From Pseudomonas sp. SORT22 (GTDB taxonomy: Bacteria > Pseudomonadota > Gammaproteobacteria > Pseudomonadales > Pseudomonadaceae), in assembly GCF_018417635.1 (NCBI RefSeq), contig NZ_CP071007.1, positions 1,178,501-1,242,500 of the forward strand: 64,000 nucleotides of DNA. Direction: 5' to 3'. Positions 32,501-41,214 of the stretch are shown here, one piece after another. The notes beneath the pieces were generated by a model. That model saw only the letters and a program-made list of their open reading frames with translations. It searched no databases and was not told the origin of the DNA. A program made the position numbers and the translations under genes. Each line of letters opens with the position of its first letter. The first letter of the stretch is position 1.

Positions 32501-32560
32501 CAGCAGGCTGACCACGCTGGCCAGCACCGGGCGGCGGATGAACGGATCGGTAAAGGCCAT
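29513..32560 (-). CDS. mexW: RND efflux pump inner-membrane transporter, MexW-like
   Basis: A 1015-residue RND-family proton/drug antiporter with two sets of large periplasmic loops and 12 membrane helices. The proton-relay aspartates sit in GLVVDDAIVVVENIHRH. The N-terminus FIRRPVLASVVSLLIVLLG and the YPGANAETIQGYITQPL segment are typical of the multidrug subfamily. By position (beside inaA) it matches P. aeruginosa mexW (PA4375). No outer-membrane channel gene is adjacent, so like MexVW it likely uses OprM. Confidence 0.92.
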   Translation of the reverse strand: MAFTDPFIRRPVLASVVSLLIVLLGFQAWSKLPIRQYPQMENALITVTTAYPGANAETIQGYITQPLQQSLASAEGIDYMTSVSRQNFSVISIYARIGSDSDRLFTELLAKANEVKNKLPQDAEDPVLSKEAADASALMYVSFYSSELSNPQITDYLSRVIQPKLATLPGMAEAEILGNQLFAMRLWIDPVKLAGYGLSANDVTQAVRGYNFLSAAGELKGEYIVTSINATTELKSAEAFANIPLKTSGDSRVLLGDVARVEMGAENYDTVSSFDGTPSVYIGIKATPGANPLEVIKEVRKLMPELESQLPPNLKSSIAYDATLFIQASIDEVVKTLVEAVLIVIVVVFLFLGALRSVLIPVITIPLSMIGVLFFMQLMGYSLNLLTLLAMVLAIGLVVDDAIVVVENIHRHIEEGKSPYDAALEGAREIAMPVVSMTITLAAVYAPIGFLQGLTGALFKEFALTLAGAVVISGIVALTLSPMMCALLLRHEQNPSGLAHRLDVLFERLKLRYQKTLHGTLNTRPVVLVFALIVLCLIPVFLMFTKNELAPDEDQGIIFMMATAPQPTNLDYLNSYTDEFIKIFKDFPEYYSSFQINGFNGVQSGIGGFLLKPWNERERTQMQLLPLVQAKLEGISGLQIFGFNLPSLPGTGEGLPFAFVINTANDYASLLEVAERVKARAQASGKFAFLDIDLAFDKPEVVVDIDRAKAAQMGVSMDALGGTLATLLGEAEINRFTIDGRSYKVIAQVERPYRDNPDWLNNYYVKNQQGQMLALSTLISISDRARPRQLNQFQQLNSAIIQGFPMVSMGEALDTVRTIAREEAPEGYGFDYGGAARQFVQEGSALWVTFGLALAIIFLVLAAQFESLRDPLVILVTVPLSICGALIPLFLGISSMNIYTQVGLVTLIGLISKHGILIVEFANQLRQQKGLSAREAVEEAAAIRLRPVLMTTAAMVFGMVPLILATGAGAVSRFDIGTVIATGMSVGTLFTLFVLPCIYTLLAKADAPQAATQTV

Positions 32561-32573
32561 GACGGTTCCTTGA

Positions 32574-33722
32574 TCAGTTGCTGCGCGGCGGGCTGTCGGG
32601 GGCTTGCAGGGCTTTGTCCGGGCTGATGCTGATCGGCGCGCCGTGGGTGAGTTTCAACTGGCCGGCGGTGACTACCGTTTCGCCGGCCTTGAGCCCCTTG
32701 CTGATGATCACCAGGCCATCGCGGCGCTCGCCGGTCTCGACGAAGCGGCGTTCGGCAATCAGGGTTGGCTGGGCGTCGGCGTTGTCTGGCACTTTGCCGT
32801 CTTCAGGCTTTTTCGCCGTGGCGACATACACCGAGTTGCCATACAGGGTGTAGGTCACCGCGCTTTCCGGCACCACCACCTGTGGCTGCGGGTCGGGCAG
32901 CAAAACCTGCAGGCTGGTGAACATGCCGGGCAGCAGCTTGCCGTCGGGGTTGGCCAGGGTGGCGCGGACCTGCACGTTGCGGGTGCTGTCCTCGACCTTT
33001 GGGTTGATCGCGCTGATGCTGCCGGGGAAGTGCTCTTGCGGGTAGGCGGCGACGCTGACCAGCACTTGCTGGCCAATGCTCAGCTTGGGAATCGATTGCT
33101 CGGGGACGAAGAAATCGACGTAGAGGCTGCTCAGGTCTTGCAAGGTGGCGATCACCGTGCCGCTGGCCAGGTAGTCGCCAACGTCCACCTGGCGGATGCC
33201 GATGGTGCCGCTGAAGGGCGCATTGATGCTCTTTTTTGCCAGCGCCGCCTTGAGTTGATCGACCACTGCCTTGTTGCGCTTGAACTGGGCGCTCAAGCGA
33301 TCGAACTCACCCTTGGAAATCGCCTGGCTGCCGACCAGCTGGCTGCCGCGGTTGTAGTCGACCTGGGCCAGGCCCAGGTCGGCGAGGGCGGTCCCCAGCA
33401 ATGCGGTTTCGACATCGCTGTCCAGTTGCAACAACAACTGGCCCTTGCTGACTTTCTGCCCGGACTCGAACTGCAGGGCCTTGACCGTGCCGGCGATCTC
33501 CAGGCTCAGGTCGACCCCTTGCAGCGCCTTGAGGCTGCCCACGGCCGGCAGGCGGTTCTGCCAGGCACGTTCGCTGGCCTCGGTCGCCGCCACGCTGATC
33601 GGCGGCTTGGGGGCCGAGAACATCTGGATCTGCTGATAGATGGCAAAGGCCTTGTAGCCCCCCAGGATCAGCACGAGCAGCAAGACAACACCCAACATGA
33701 TCAGCATGCGGCGGCGCAGCAT
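32574..33722 (-). CDS. mexV: RND efflux periplasmic adaptor, MexV-like
   Basis: The membrane-fusion partner of the downstream pump. From the ATG at 33722 the 382-residue protein has one N-terminal membrane anchor (MLIMLGVVLLLVLILGG), a lipoyl/barrel-sandwich domain split by an alpha-hairpin (SLEIAGTVKALQFESGQKV ... APFSGTIGIRQVDVGDYL) and a beta-barrel. AAGGAA lies about 8 nt before this ATG; the 92 residues added by a longer frame are not family-like. It lies 13 nt before mexW. Confidence 0.92.
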   Translation of the reverse strand: MLRRRMLIMLGVVLLLVLILGGYKAFAIYQQIQMFSAPKPPISVAATEASERAWQNRLPAVGSLKALQGVDLSLEIAGTVKALQFESGQKVSKGQLLLQLDSDVETALLGTALADLGLAQVDYNRGSQLVGSQAISKGEFDRLSAQFKRNKAVVDQLKAALAKKSINAPFSGTIGIRQVDVGDYLASGTVIATLQDLSSLYVDFFVPEQSIPKLSIGQQVLVSVAAYPQEHFPGSISAINPKVEDSTRNVQVRATLANPDGKLLPGMFTSLQVLLPDPQPQVVVPESAVTYTLYGNSVYVATAKKPEDGKVPDNADAQPTLIAERRFVETGERRDGLVIISKGLKAGETVVTAGQLKLTHGAPISISPDKALQAPDSPPRSN

Positions 33723-33847
33723 AGTCCAGTTCCTTGGAGACGAATTGTTGTTCGCTTGGCACGACGACGGGCGATCCTGCCCACGTGCGATGTAGCCGAA
33801 TATTACTCTGTTGACCGGGCCTGGGAAGCCTGTGTTCCCGGCTATTT

Positions 33848-34945
33848 TCAGGCCAGGTGCAGGTGGTTGTCCCAGAGCCCGGACGGCAATTGCAGGGGCT
33901 GGCCGATCAGTTCGGGCTTGCGGCAATCGTACAGGCGGCAACGGCCTTGGCCTGAGGTCACGACAAAACCGTCGGCCACCGCGCCGACACCGGCGCAATC
34001 GGGCATCGGTGCGTCAAGGCGTACCTGAGCGCTGTCCAGGTCCCAGATAAACAGCCGGTTGGCCCGTGGCGCGGTCAGGGCCACCAGGCGCAGCTCGTTG
34101 TGAATGGCGACGCTGGCGGTGTAGTGGGCCATGGACTGCAATTGCTGCTCGGGCACCGGGAAGGCTTCAAAGGCCTGGCCCGGGCGCTTGATCGCCAGCA
34201 GCTCGGCAGTCTCGTGGCTGGCGCCCATGAACTGCTGGCCGGCGACGATGGTGCCGTCGGCGGCAATCGCCAAATGGCGCACGCTGTTCATCTGCTGGCT
34301 GAGCACTTCTTTGCTCAGCAGTGTGCCGTCGCGCTGCATCAGCACCAGGCTCGGCTGCATGGCATCGAGGTTCATCTCCACCCGGCTTTCGGCCTCGGTG
34401 CGAATGCCGCCGTTGGCCACCACCAGGGTTTCGCCATCGGGCATCCACGACACCTGGTGCGGGCCGATGCCGTGGGTCGAGATTTCGCCAGCATGGCTCA
34501 GGCGCTCGCCGTCGAAACGGTAGACACCGAGTACGCCACGGCCAGGGTCGGTGGTGTCGTTCTCGGTGGCGTAGAGCCATTCGCCGCTCTTGTGGATCAC
34601 CGCATGGCCGTAGAAATGCCGGTTCGGCTGCGAGGTGATGGTCTGCAGCAAGCGGCCATCGCGCAGGTCGATCAGGTAGCTCTCGGTGCCGGGGCGGCGG
34701 GCGACGAACAGGGCAATTGGCTGTTCGGGATGGTTGATGATGTCATGGCAACGCTGGCCCACCTCGGTGGCGAACACCTGGGTGCCGTCCAGGCGGTAGC
34801 CGACGGCGTAGTGCTTGCCGTCGCCATCGTCACGCGCCGAGAGCAGCAGCGGCGTGCCGGCCTTGTTGCGAAACAGGGTCCAGCCGCCGAGGGTGAGGGC
34901 GCTGAGCACAACGCTACCGAGTTTGAGAGCCTGGCGTCGCAACAT
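33848..34945 (-). CDS. DUF1513 beta-propeller protein, probable Tat substrate
   Basis: A 365-residue DUF1513 protein. The N-terminus MLRRQALKLGSVVLSALTLGGW has twin arginines followed by a hydrophobic core, like a Tat signal. The rest shows repeated propeller-like strands (QVSWMPDGETLVVANGG, HLAIAADGTIVAGQQF). It is the last gene of a three-gene unit with an imelysin-like lipoprotein and a di-heme protein. The function is unknown; folded export and the neighbours suggest a periplasmic metal- or redox-related role. Confidence 0.8.
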   Translation of the reverse strand: MLRRQALKLGSVVLSALTLGGWTLFRNKAGTPLLLSARDDGDGKHYAVGYRLDGTQVFATEVGQRCHDIINHPEQPIALFVARRPGTESYLIDLRDGRLLQTITSQPNRHFYGHAVIHKSGEWLYATENDTTDPGRGVLGVYRFDGERLSHAGEISTHGIGPHQVSWMPDGETLVVANGGIRTEAESRVEMNLDAMQPSLVLMQRDGTLLSKEVLSQQMNSVRHLAIAADGTIVAGQQFMGASHETAELLAIKRPGQAFEAFPVPEQQLQSMAHYTASVAIHNELRLVALTAPRANRLFIWDLDSAQVRLDAPMPDCAGVGAVADGFVVTSGQGRCRLYDCRKPELIGQPLQLPSGLWDNHLHLA

Positions 34946-34947
34946 GA

Positions 34948-36012
34948 TCAGTCACCGTCGTTGGCGTTGAAGCCCAGCTGGATGCCCAGCGCCTTGGCCA
35001 GCTCGCCTTCGTGCAGGCGGTGAACGGCGTTGAGGCTGTCGTAAATAGTGTTCAGCTGCTGGCGGCCGGCTTCGTCGTCGAGCAACTCGCCGAGGGTTTT
35101 CTGGTTGCCGGCCAGCAGCTTGGAGGCGTTGGCGTAGGCGGCGTCGATCTTGTCCGCCAAGGCTTGCTGGTCTTTGCCCAGCAGGCCGCGCAGGCCTTTG
35201 TTGTCGACCCCGACCCAGACGGTCTGGGCAGCATTGAGGCTGGCTTCCAGGCTTTTCAGCGAGGAGTGGCTGCGCCAGGCCTCGGCCTGCAGCGGCTGCG
35301 GGATACCCTTGCTCAGGCGGCCCATGGGCGCGCCGAGTTTCTTCTTCAGGGTATCCAGGGCGGTAACCTGGGCCCGCAGCAGGTCGGCGATGGCCTCGTG
35401 GGAATCGGCGTAGCGCTGGTTGGGGAACTTGGTCATCTGCGCGAGCATGCCGTCGGTGCTGTTCCAGCCTTTGAGGATTTCCTCGGCCAGGGCCTTCTGG
35501 TGCTCGCCGATGGCCACCAGCAGCGGGCAGTAGCGGGCTTTCTGTTCGGCGTTGGCGGCATCCGGCTTGCTATCGAAGAGGATGTACTCGTAGGCCGACA
35601 GGCCGCGCACGACGACACTGGATTTGCCCAGGGTTTCGGCGTCGAGTGGCTTGTCACCGTTGACCAGTTGCTCGACCTGACGGCCGACCAGGTTCTTCTT
35701 GTCGGGCCAGAACTGCACCTGCCAGGCACGGTTGCCTTCGGCCAGCGGGCCGATCAACAGGGGCTGCAACTCGGCCCAGGCTTTTTGCGCATGGAGAAAA
35801 TCGGCGCGGGCAGTGGCCAGGTCCGCCTTGCCTTCACAGAAGGCCAGGGCGCTGACGGCCAGCTGGCGGTCGGCTTCGACCCAGCGGCTGTAGGTCGGCA
35901 GGATTACCTGTTTGGCGATCGCCGCCGAGGTCACCGCTTGCGGGTCTTGCGGCGAGCAGGCGCCGAGGGCGAGGGCGGCAAGGCTGGTGAACAACAGTTT
36001 GGGACGGAACAT
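34948..36012 (-). CDS. Imelysin-like (M75) lipoprotein with altered motif
   Basis: A 354-residue lipoprotein (lipobox LGAC, Cys19) of the imelysin/M75 family. These proteins are linked to iron uptake rather than proven proteolysis. The family GxHxxE motif appears as GLSAYE (137-142), with serine in place of the histidine. Two helical halves are visible. It overlaps neither neighbour but lies 2 nt from DUF1513 and 15 nt from the di-heme gene. Because the canonical ligand is changed, metal binding may differ from IcmP. Confidence 0.85.
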   Translation of the reverse strand: MFRPKLLFTSLAALALGACSPQDPQAVTSAAIAKQVILPTYSRWVEADRQLAVSALAFCEGKADLATARADFLHAQKAWAELQPLLIGPLAEGNRAWQVQFWPDKKNLVGRQVEQLVNGDKPLDAETLGKSSVVVRGLSAYEYILFDSKPDAANAEQKARYCPLLVAIGEHQKALAEEILKGWNSTDGMLAQMTKFPNQRYADSHEAIADLLRAQVTALDTLKKKLGAPMGRLSKGIPQPLQAEAWRSHSSLKSLEASLNAAQTVWVGVDNKGLRGLLGKDQQALADKIDAAYANASKLLAGNQKTLGELLDDEAGRQQLNTIYDSLNAVHRLHEGELAKALGIQLGFNANDGD

Positions 36013-36027
36013 GCCCGGCTCCTTTGC

Positions 36028-37455
36028 TTAAAGTGAATTCAGGAAAGCCAGCAACGCGGTGCGTTGCCCGGCGTTGAAGCTCAAGACGTACTGTTTGGCC
36101 GCTTCGGCTTCGCCACCGTGCCAGAGCACAGCTTCGAGCAGGTTGCGGGCGCGGCCATCGTGAAGAAACTGGGTGTGACCGCTGACGGTCTCGTTCAGGC
36201 CGATACCCCACAGCGGCGCGGTGCGCCAGTCCTGGCCGCTGGCGGCGAACTCGCTGCGGTTGTCGGCCAGGCCCGGGCCCATGTCATGCAGCAGCAGGTC
36301 GCTGTAGGGGCGGATCAGCTGGTTGGCCAGCTCCGGCTCGGCGGCGTCGCTGGCGGTGGTGAACTGTGGCGTGTGGCAGCCTTGGCAGCCGGCCTGGTGG
36401 AACAGGTTCTTGCCGGCCAGCACCTGGGGCGAATCGACGTCCTTGCGCACCGGCACTGCCAGGTTGCGGGTATAGAACAGCACCAGGCGCAGGATGTTGT
36501 CGCTGACTTCCTGCTCGCCGTTGGCACCGTTGCCGTTGGCGGCGTTGAGGCAGTCGGTCTGCGCCGGGGTGCAGTCGTCCATTGGCCGCAGGCTGGTGGT
36601 CAGGCCCATGTCACCGGAAAACGCATGGACGTTCTGCTGATTGAGGTTCGGCTGCCCGGCCTTCCAGCCGAAGCGGCCGACCACGGTCTTGCCCTGGGCA
36701 TCGTCCCAGACCCGGTTGGCGCGGCCGCGGATGCCATCGCCGTTGCGGTCGTCGGGGTCGGCATTAGCCAGCAGCGCCGCCTCGGGGATGGCCTCGAGCA
36801 GACCCAGGCCGATCATCGGCGGGGCGACCCGGGCCGAGAAGCGCGTATCGGGGTGCATCGGCCCGTAGCCCAGCTGGGTGATCTGCAGGCGCGGCTTGCG
36901 CAGTTCGACCTGGGTGCCGTCCTTGAAGGTGACCTGTTGCGTATCGTACTCGACCCGCACCTTGCCTTCGGGGGCGACACCCGGCACCGCCATGTCCTGC
37001 AACTGACCGCCATACACCGGCTCCGGGACGATGCCCAGTTGCTCGATAACCTTGGCGTACTGCGGCTGATCGGGGATCGACAGGCGCACCAGCATCGACA
37101 CCGCGTTGGCGGCGTTGGGCCCGGGCGGGTGGCCGCGGCCGTCCTTGATGTGGCAGTTCTGGCAGGCATTGGTATTGAACAGAGGGCCCAGGCCGTCGCG
37201 GGCGGTGGTGGTCGACGGGGCAATCACCCAGGGGCTGCGGAAAAAGCTGTTGCCGACACTGAAGTCCAGGCGCCGGCTCGGCGGCAGGTTGGCCGAAGGC
37301 ATGGAATAGGCGTTCTGGTCGCGCTTGTTCACCGTCGCCTTGCCACCGGCCAGCGCTTCACCGGGCTCGGCCTGGGTGAATCGCGGGGCGTCGTCGCAAC
37401 CGGCCAGAACGGCGACCAGAAGCAGGGGGCTGAGACGGGGAAGCAACGAGGACAT
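36028..37455 (-). CDS. Di-heme oxidoreductase-like lipoprotein (DUF1111)
   Basis: A 475-residue lipoprotein (lipobox LAGC, Cys20) with two c-type heme motifs: CQNCH at 98-102 and CQGCH at 357-361. The rest matches the di-heme 'thiol oxidoreductase' family (LFNTNACQNCHIKDGRGHPP, DPDDRNGDGIRGRAN). The heme sites imply a periplasmic electron-transfer step, possibly coupled to iron handling by the imelysin proteins. The ATG at 37455 is preferred over a TTG one codon upstream. A REP pair and a terminator separate it from icmP, so it probably has its own promoter. Confidence 0.87.
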   Translation of the reverse strand: MSSLLPRLSPLLLVAVLAGCDDAPRFTQAEPGEALAGGKATVNKRDQNAYSMPSANLPPSRRLDFSVGNSFFRSPWVIAPSTTTARDGLGPLFNTNACQNCHIKDGRGHPPGPNAANAVSMLVRLSIPDQPQYAKVIEQLGIVPEPVYGGQLQDMAVPGVAPEGKVRVEYDTQQVTFKDGTQVELRKPRLQITQLGYGPMHPDTRFSARVAPPMIGLGLLEAIPEAALLANADPDDRNGDGIRGRANRVWDDAQGKTVVGRFGWKAGQPNLNQQNVHAFSGDMGLTTSLRPMDDCTPAQTDCLNAANGNGANGEQEVSDNILRLVLFYTRNLAVPVRKDVDSPQVLAGKNLFHQAGCQGCHTPQFTTASDAAEPELANQLIRPYSDLLLHDMGPGLADNRSEFAASGQDWRTAPLWGIGLNETVSGHTQFLHDGRARNLLEAVLWHGGEAEAAKQYVLSFNAGQRTALLAFLNSL

Positions 37456-37550
37456 CAATAATCCTGGGGCTTGGGCAAAAAACCGGCGTGCAAGCTTAGC
37501 AGGCTCGGGGTAATTGAATAAGAGGGATTTGCGTTTGCTCGATGAAATCT

Positions 37551-37622
37551 ATCGCGGGGCAAGCCGGCTCCTCCAGTGGACCTGCCTGCACCAATCCTGT
37601 GGGAGCGGGCTCGACCCGCGAT
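37551..37622. repeat. Inverted pair of REP elements (REPIN)
   Basis: ATCGCGGGGCAAGCCGGCTC faces GTGGGAGCGGGCTCGACC plus CGCGAT across about 28 nt. It is the longest-spaced REP pair in the window and lies between icmP and the di-heme gene. Confidence 0.82.
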
Positions 37623-37637
37623 GATGCGCATAAAGAA

Positions 37638-37655
37638 GGCGACCCGAAGGTCGCC
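37638..37655 (-). terminator. icmP terminator
   Basis: GGCGACC-TTCG-GGTCGCC on the minus strand, followed by TTCTTTAT, 21 nt after the icmP stop codon. Confidence 0.8.
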
Positions 37656-37675
37656 TCTATCAAGCCGCCGCTGAA

Positions 37676-39013
37676 TCAGAACTCGTGATCAGCGGTGTCC
37701 GGTGCCAGGTTGGCGATGCCCAGTTTGCTTGCGGCCTGTTCGATCGCACCGGTCTGCTTGACCAGGGCGGCGATGGCGTCACGCACGATCTGGTTGCCGG
37801 CAGCGTTGTCGGCCGCGATCAGCTGGTCGTAGTGCTCGCCTTTGGCGGCATGGTCGACCATCACCTGAATCTTGGCTTCGGTTGCTTGCAGGTCGGCCTT
37901 GAGGGTGGTGTCGGTGGCGGCGTCGATCTTGGCCACCAGCGACGACAGGCTCGGGCCGCTCAGCTTGGTGCCGTCGGTGCGGGTGTACTCGCCCAGGTAG
38001 ACGTTGCGGATGCCCTTGGCGTCATAGAAGTGCGAGTTGTGGGTGTTGTCGCTGAAGCAGTCCTGCTCGTCTTCAGGCGAATTGGCTTCCAGGGAAACCT
38101 TCATGCGCTCGCCAGCCAGTTCGCCCAGCGACAGGCTGCCCATGCCGAACAGCATCTTGCGCAGGCCGTCGGCCACTGGCTCGGCTTCGAGGGTGGCACG
38201 GTAGTTGGTGGCAACGTTCGGTGCCCAGTTGCCGACCATTTCCTCGAGGTCGTTGACCAGCAGTTGGGTCACGGCTTTGAGGTAGGCACGGCGGCGCTCG
38301 TTGTGGCCGCCGGTAGCGCCCTGGCCTTCCAGGTAGTCGGAGGCAGGACGGGCGCCGGCGCCCGGGCCGGTGCCGTTGAGGTCCTGGCCCCAGAGCAGGA
38401 ATTCGATGGCGTGGTAACCGGTGGCAACGTTGGCTTCGGAGCCGCCCAGCTCGTTCAGGCTGGCGAGCTTCTCCGGGGTGATGTCCTTGACGTCAACCTT
38501 GTCTTCGCCGACCTGAACCTGGGTATTGGCGATGATGTTGGCGGTCGCGCCAGGGTTGCCCAGAGCATGCTCGTAGCTCTTGTCGACATAGTCGATCAGG
38601 CCTTCGTCCAGCGGCCAGGCATTCACCTGGCCTTCCCAGTCGTCGATGATGGTGTTGCCGAAGCGGAACACTTCGCTCTGCAGGTATGGCACACGGGCAG
38701 CGACCCAGGCGGCTTTGGCAGCGTTCAGGGTTTCGTCGCTGGGCTTGGCAAGGAAGGCGTCGATCGCGGTTTGCAGGGTCTTGGCGGTGCTCAGCGAGTC
38801 GCTGTAGACGGCGTGGACCATGTCGGCGTAATGCTTGACCACGGCCTTGGCCGCTGCCTCGTCGACGGCGCCAGCGGCAGCAGGGGCGGTAGCCGAGGTG
38901 GTGGCCGGGGCTTGCGGTGCGGCGGCTTTGTCCTTGTCCTTGCTGTCGCCGCAACCGGCGAGAGAGATGGCAATGGCCAACAGACTGGCGGTGGCCAGAG
39001 GCATACGAATCAT
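37676..39013 (-). CDS. icmP: Imelysin family lipoprotein IcmP (M75)
   Basis: A 445-residue lipoprotein (lipobox LAGC, Cys21) with an Ala/Pro-rich linker, then two imelysin helical domains. The intact GxHxxE motif is GYHAIE (199-204). The P. aeruginosa orthologue (PA4370) was described as an insulin-cleaving metalloprotease of the outer membrane, but the family is now mostly associated with iron acquisition. AGGA lies before the ATG at 39013; the 37-residue longer frame would hide the lipoprotein signal. A Fur-like palindrome lies 60-80 nt upstream. Confidence 0.9.
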   Translation of the reverse strand: MIRMPLATASLLAIAISLAGCGDSKDKDKAAAPQAPATTSATAPAAAGAVDEAAAKAVVKHYADMVHAVYSDSLSTAKTLQTAIDAFLAKPSDETLNAAKAAWVAARVPYLQSEVFRFGNTIIDDWEGQVNAWPLDEGLIDYVDKSYEHALGNPGATANIIANTQVQVGEDKVDVKDITPEKLASLNELGGSEANVATGYHAIEFLLWGQDLNGTGPGAGARPASDYLEGQGATGGHNERRRAYLKAVTQLLVNDLEEMVGNWAPNVATNYRATLEAEPVADGLRKMLFGMGSLSLGELAGERMKVSLEANSPEDEQDCFSDNTHNSHFYDAKGIRNVYLGEYTRTDGTKLSGPSLSSLVAKIDAATDTTLKADLQATEAKIQVMVDHAAKGEHYDQLIAADNAAGNQIVRDAIAALVKQTGAIEQAASKLGIANLAPDTADHEF

Positions 39014-39073
39014 GGCGAATTCCTGCGTCGAGAGGTTGGACAGGCGTACCGGAGGCACGCAAAACTGCAACAT

Positions 39074-39092
39074 AATGCGAAAGATTTGCATT
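39074..39092 (-). promoter_or_regulatory. Candidate Fur box upstream of icmP
   Basis: The minus strand reads AATGCAAATCTTTCGCATT. It matches AATGATAATCATTATCATT, a register of the Fur hexamer-repeat consensus, at 14 of 19 positions, and has AATGC/GCATT arms. It is weaker than the hugZ site and could be another regulator's palindrome. Confidence 0.45.
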
Positions 39093-39162
39093 TTGTGTAA
39101 AGGGGCAGTCACGTAAATATTCAAATGCGTGGGTTGACCGCTTCGAGCAATGCGTACAGGGG

Positions 39163-41214
39163 TTAGAGAATCGAAACCTGGTTGCGCTGGGCCTGTTTGA
39201 GGAACGCAGTCAGCTCCCGGGCCGGCAAGGGTTTGCTGTAGTGGTAGCCCTGACCTTCATGGCAACCCTGGGCGATGATGTAGGCTTCCTGTTCCGCCGT
39301 CTCGACCCCTTCGGCAATGACTTGCATGCCCAGGCTCTTGCCCAGCTGGATGATGGCGCGGACGATGGTGGCATCGTCGTCGTCATCGAGCAGGTCCTGG
39401 ACGAAGCTCTTGTCGATCTTGATCTTGTCCAGCGGCAGCGACTTCAGGTAGCTGAGCGACGAGTAGCCGGTGCCGAAGTCGTCAATGGCAATCAGCGCCC
39501 CGGATCGGCGCAGGCTCAGCAGGTGCTGGGCAGCGGTGCTGATGTCTTCCATCAGGCCGGTCTCGGTGACTTCCAGCTCCAGGCTGCGCGGCGGCAGGCG
39601 GTAGATCTGCAGCAGGTTGTTGACCACTCGCGGCAACTCGTTGTGGTGCAGTTGCACGGTCGACAGGTTGACCGCCATGCGCAGTTCGCTGAAGCCCTGA
39701 TCGTGCCAGTCGCGTAGTTGCCGGCAAGCCTGGTCGAGCACCCATTCGCCGATGCTGATGATGTTGCCGTTCTGCTCGGCCAGGGGGATGAACTGGTCCG
39801 GCGGGACCATGCCCAGTTCCGGATGCTGCCAGCGCAGCAGCGCCTCGACACCGACCACGCGATGGTCGCGGTAGCTGATCTGTGGCTGGTAGACCAGGAA
39901 CAGCTGGTTGCGCGGCAGCGCTTCGCGCAGGTCTTTTTCCAGCTCGCGGCGCCGGCGCATCTCGCTGTCGACACTGGCGATGTAGAACTGGTAGCGGTTG
40001 CGCGAGCGGGCCTTGGCCAGGGTCATGGTCTGCTCGGCCTTTTGCAGCAGCTTCTCGGTGCTGTCGCCGTCTTCGGGGAACAGGGTGATGCCGATGGTCG
40101 CGCGCAGGCGGATTTCCTGATGGTCGAGGGCGAACGGTGCTTCGAGGTCATCGAGAATGCTCTGGGCCAGCTCCGCCGCTTCGTAGGGCTGCTCGATATC
40201 GGCCTGGACCAGGGCGAACTGGTCGCCGCCCAGGCGGGCCAGGGCACCGAGGCGGCCACTGTGGGCGCGCAGGCGGTCGGCCAGGGCCAGCAGCAACTGG
40301 TCGCCGGCCTGGTAGCTGAACTGCTCGTTGATGCCCTTGAAGTCGTCAAGGCCCACGCACAGTACCGCCACCCGGCGTTGCAGGCGCCCGGCGTCGACGA
40401 GGATCTTGTCCAGTTGCTGCTGCAGTTGCTGGCGGTTCGGCAGGCCGGTGAGAAAGTCGTACTGGGCCATGCGCAACAGGCTGTTCTCGGCTTCATGGCG
40501 CAGGTGGGTATTGCGCTCGATCGAGGCCAGCAACTGGTTGGCGGTATTGACCCACAGGCCCAGCTCGTTCTTTTCGTGGCCCTTGATCAGCGGCAACTGG
40601 TGCTGGCTGGGACGGTCGGGGTTGATCTGGGTGAGGTGCTCGATGATCTTCGACAGCGGCTTGGTCAGCATCCAGTGATAGACCAGGTACAGCACCAGGC
40701 CCATGGCCAGGGCGCGCAGCACGCCGGAAATGAAGATGATCACTGAACTGACCAGGAAGCCCTCGCCGTAGGAGGCGGTGTCGAGGGTGATGCTCAGGTC
40801 GCCGTAATATTCGCTATAGGGGCCACGGCCGACCAGCTGGGTGGTGAAGTTGCGCTCCTGGCCGAGAATCAGGTCGGTCAGCCAGCGGCTGGAAACCTCC
40901 TGCAGCGGGCGGGATTTTTCCGCCAGCATGGTCTCGTTGGGATGGCCGATGGAGGCCATGCGCACGGACTCGTCCTGGAACAAGCCCTCCATGACCTGCA
41001 TGCCCATTTCCTTGTCCAGGCTGTACACCGCCTGGGTCGAAGGGTCGCGGAACATGTCGAGGATCCGTTGGGCGTCATTGGCGACGGCCTGGCGGGTCTT
41101 GTAGGCATCAAAGACGATCTGCGCACAACTGAGAACTACACCGACGACCAACGCCGAGAGCAGTACTACCCTGAGCAACTTGACCGATAAGCTGTTCTTG
41201 AGTTCCAGCTTCAA
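39163..41214 (-). CDS. bifA: Cyclic-di-GMP phosphodiesterase BifA
   Basis: A 683-residue inner membrane protein: helix about 13-33, periplasmic domain, second helix about 156-180, degenerate GGDEF domain (GGDQF, 329-333), then an active-type EAL domain (VVGVEALLRW at 454-462, DDFGTGYSSLSYLKSLP later). BifA lowers cyclic-di-GMP, favouring swarming and biofilm dispersal. The start is taken as TTG at 41214 (MKLELKNSLSVK) since AAGGAA lies 6 nt before it and this N-terminus is that of other BifA proteins. An ATG at 41247 would add 11 residues and has no ribosome site. Confidence 0.92.
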   Translation of the reverse strand: MKLELKNSLSVKLLRVVLLSALVVGVVLSCAQIVFDAYKTRQAVANDAQRILDMFRDPSTQAVYSLDKEMGMQVMEGLFQDESVRMASIGHPNETMLAEKSRPLQEVSSRWLTDLILGQERNFTTQLVGRGPYSEYYGDLSITLDTASYGEGFLVSSVIIFISGVLRALAMGLVLYLVYHWMLTKPLSKIIEHLTQINPDRPSQHQLPLIKGHEKNELGLWVNTANQLLASIERNTHLRHEAENSLLRMAQYDFLTGLPNRQQLQQQLDKILVDAGRLQRRVAVLCVGLDDFKGINEQFSYQAGDQLLLALADRLRAHSGRLGALARLGGDQFALVQADIEQPYEAAELAQSILDDLEAPFALDHQEIRLRATIGITLFPEDGDSTEKLLQKAEQTMTLAKARSRNRYQFYIASVDSEMRRRRELEKDLREALPRNQLFLVYQPQISYRDHRVVGVEALLRWQHPELGMVPPDQFIPLAEQNGNIISIGEWVLDQACRQLRDWHDQGFSELRMAVNLSTVQLHHNELPRVVNNLLQIYRLPPRSLELEVTETGLMEDISTAAQHLLSLRRSGALIAIDDFGTGYSSLSYLKSLPLDKIKIDKSFVQDLLDDDDDATIVRAIIQLGKSLGMQVIAEGVETAEQEAYIIAQGCHEGQGYHYSKPLPARELTAFLKQAQRNQVSIL

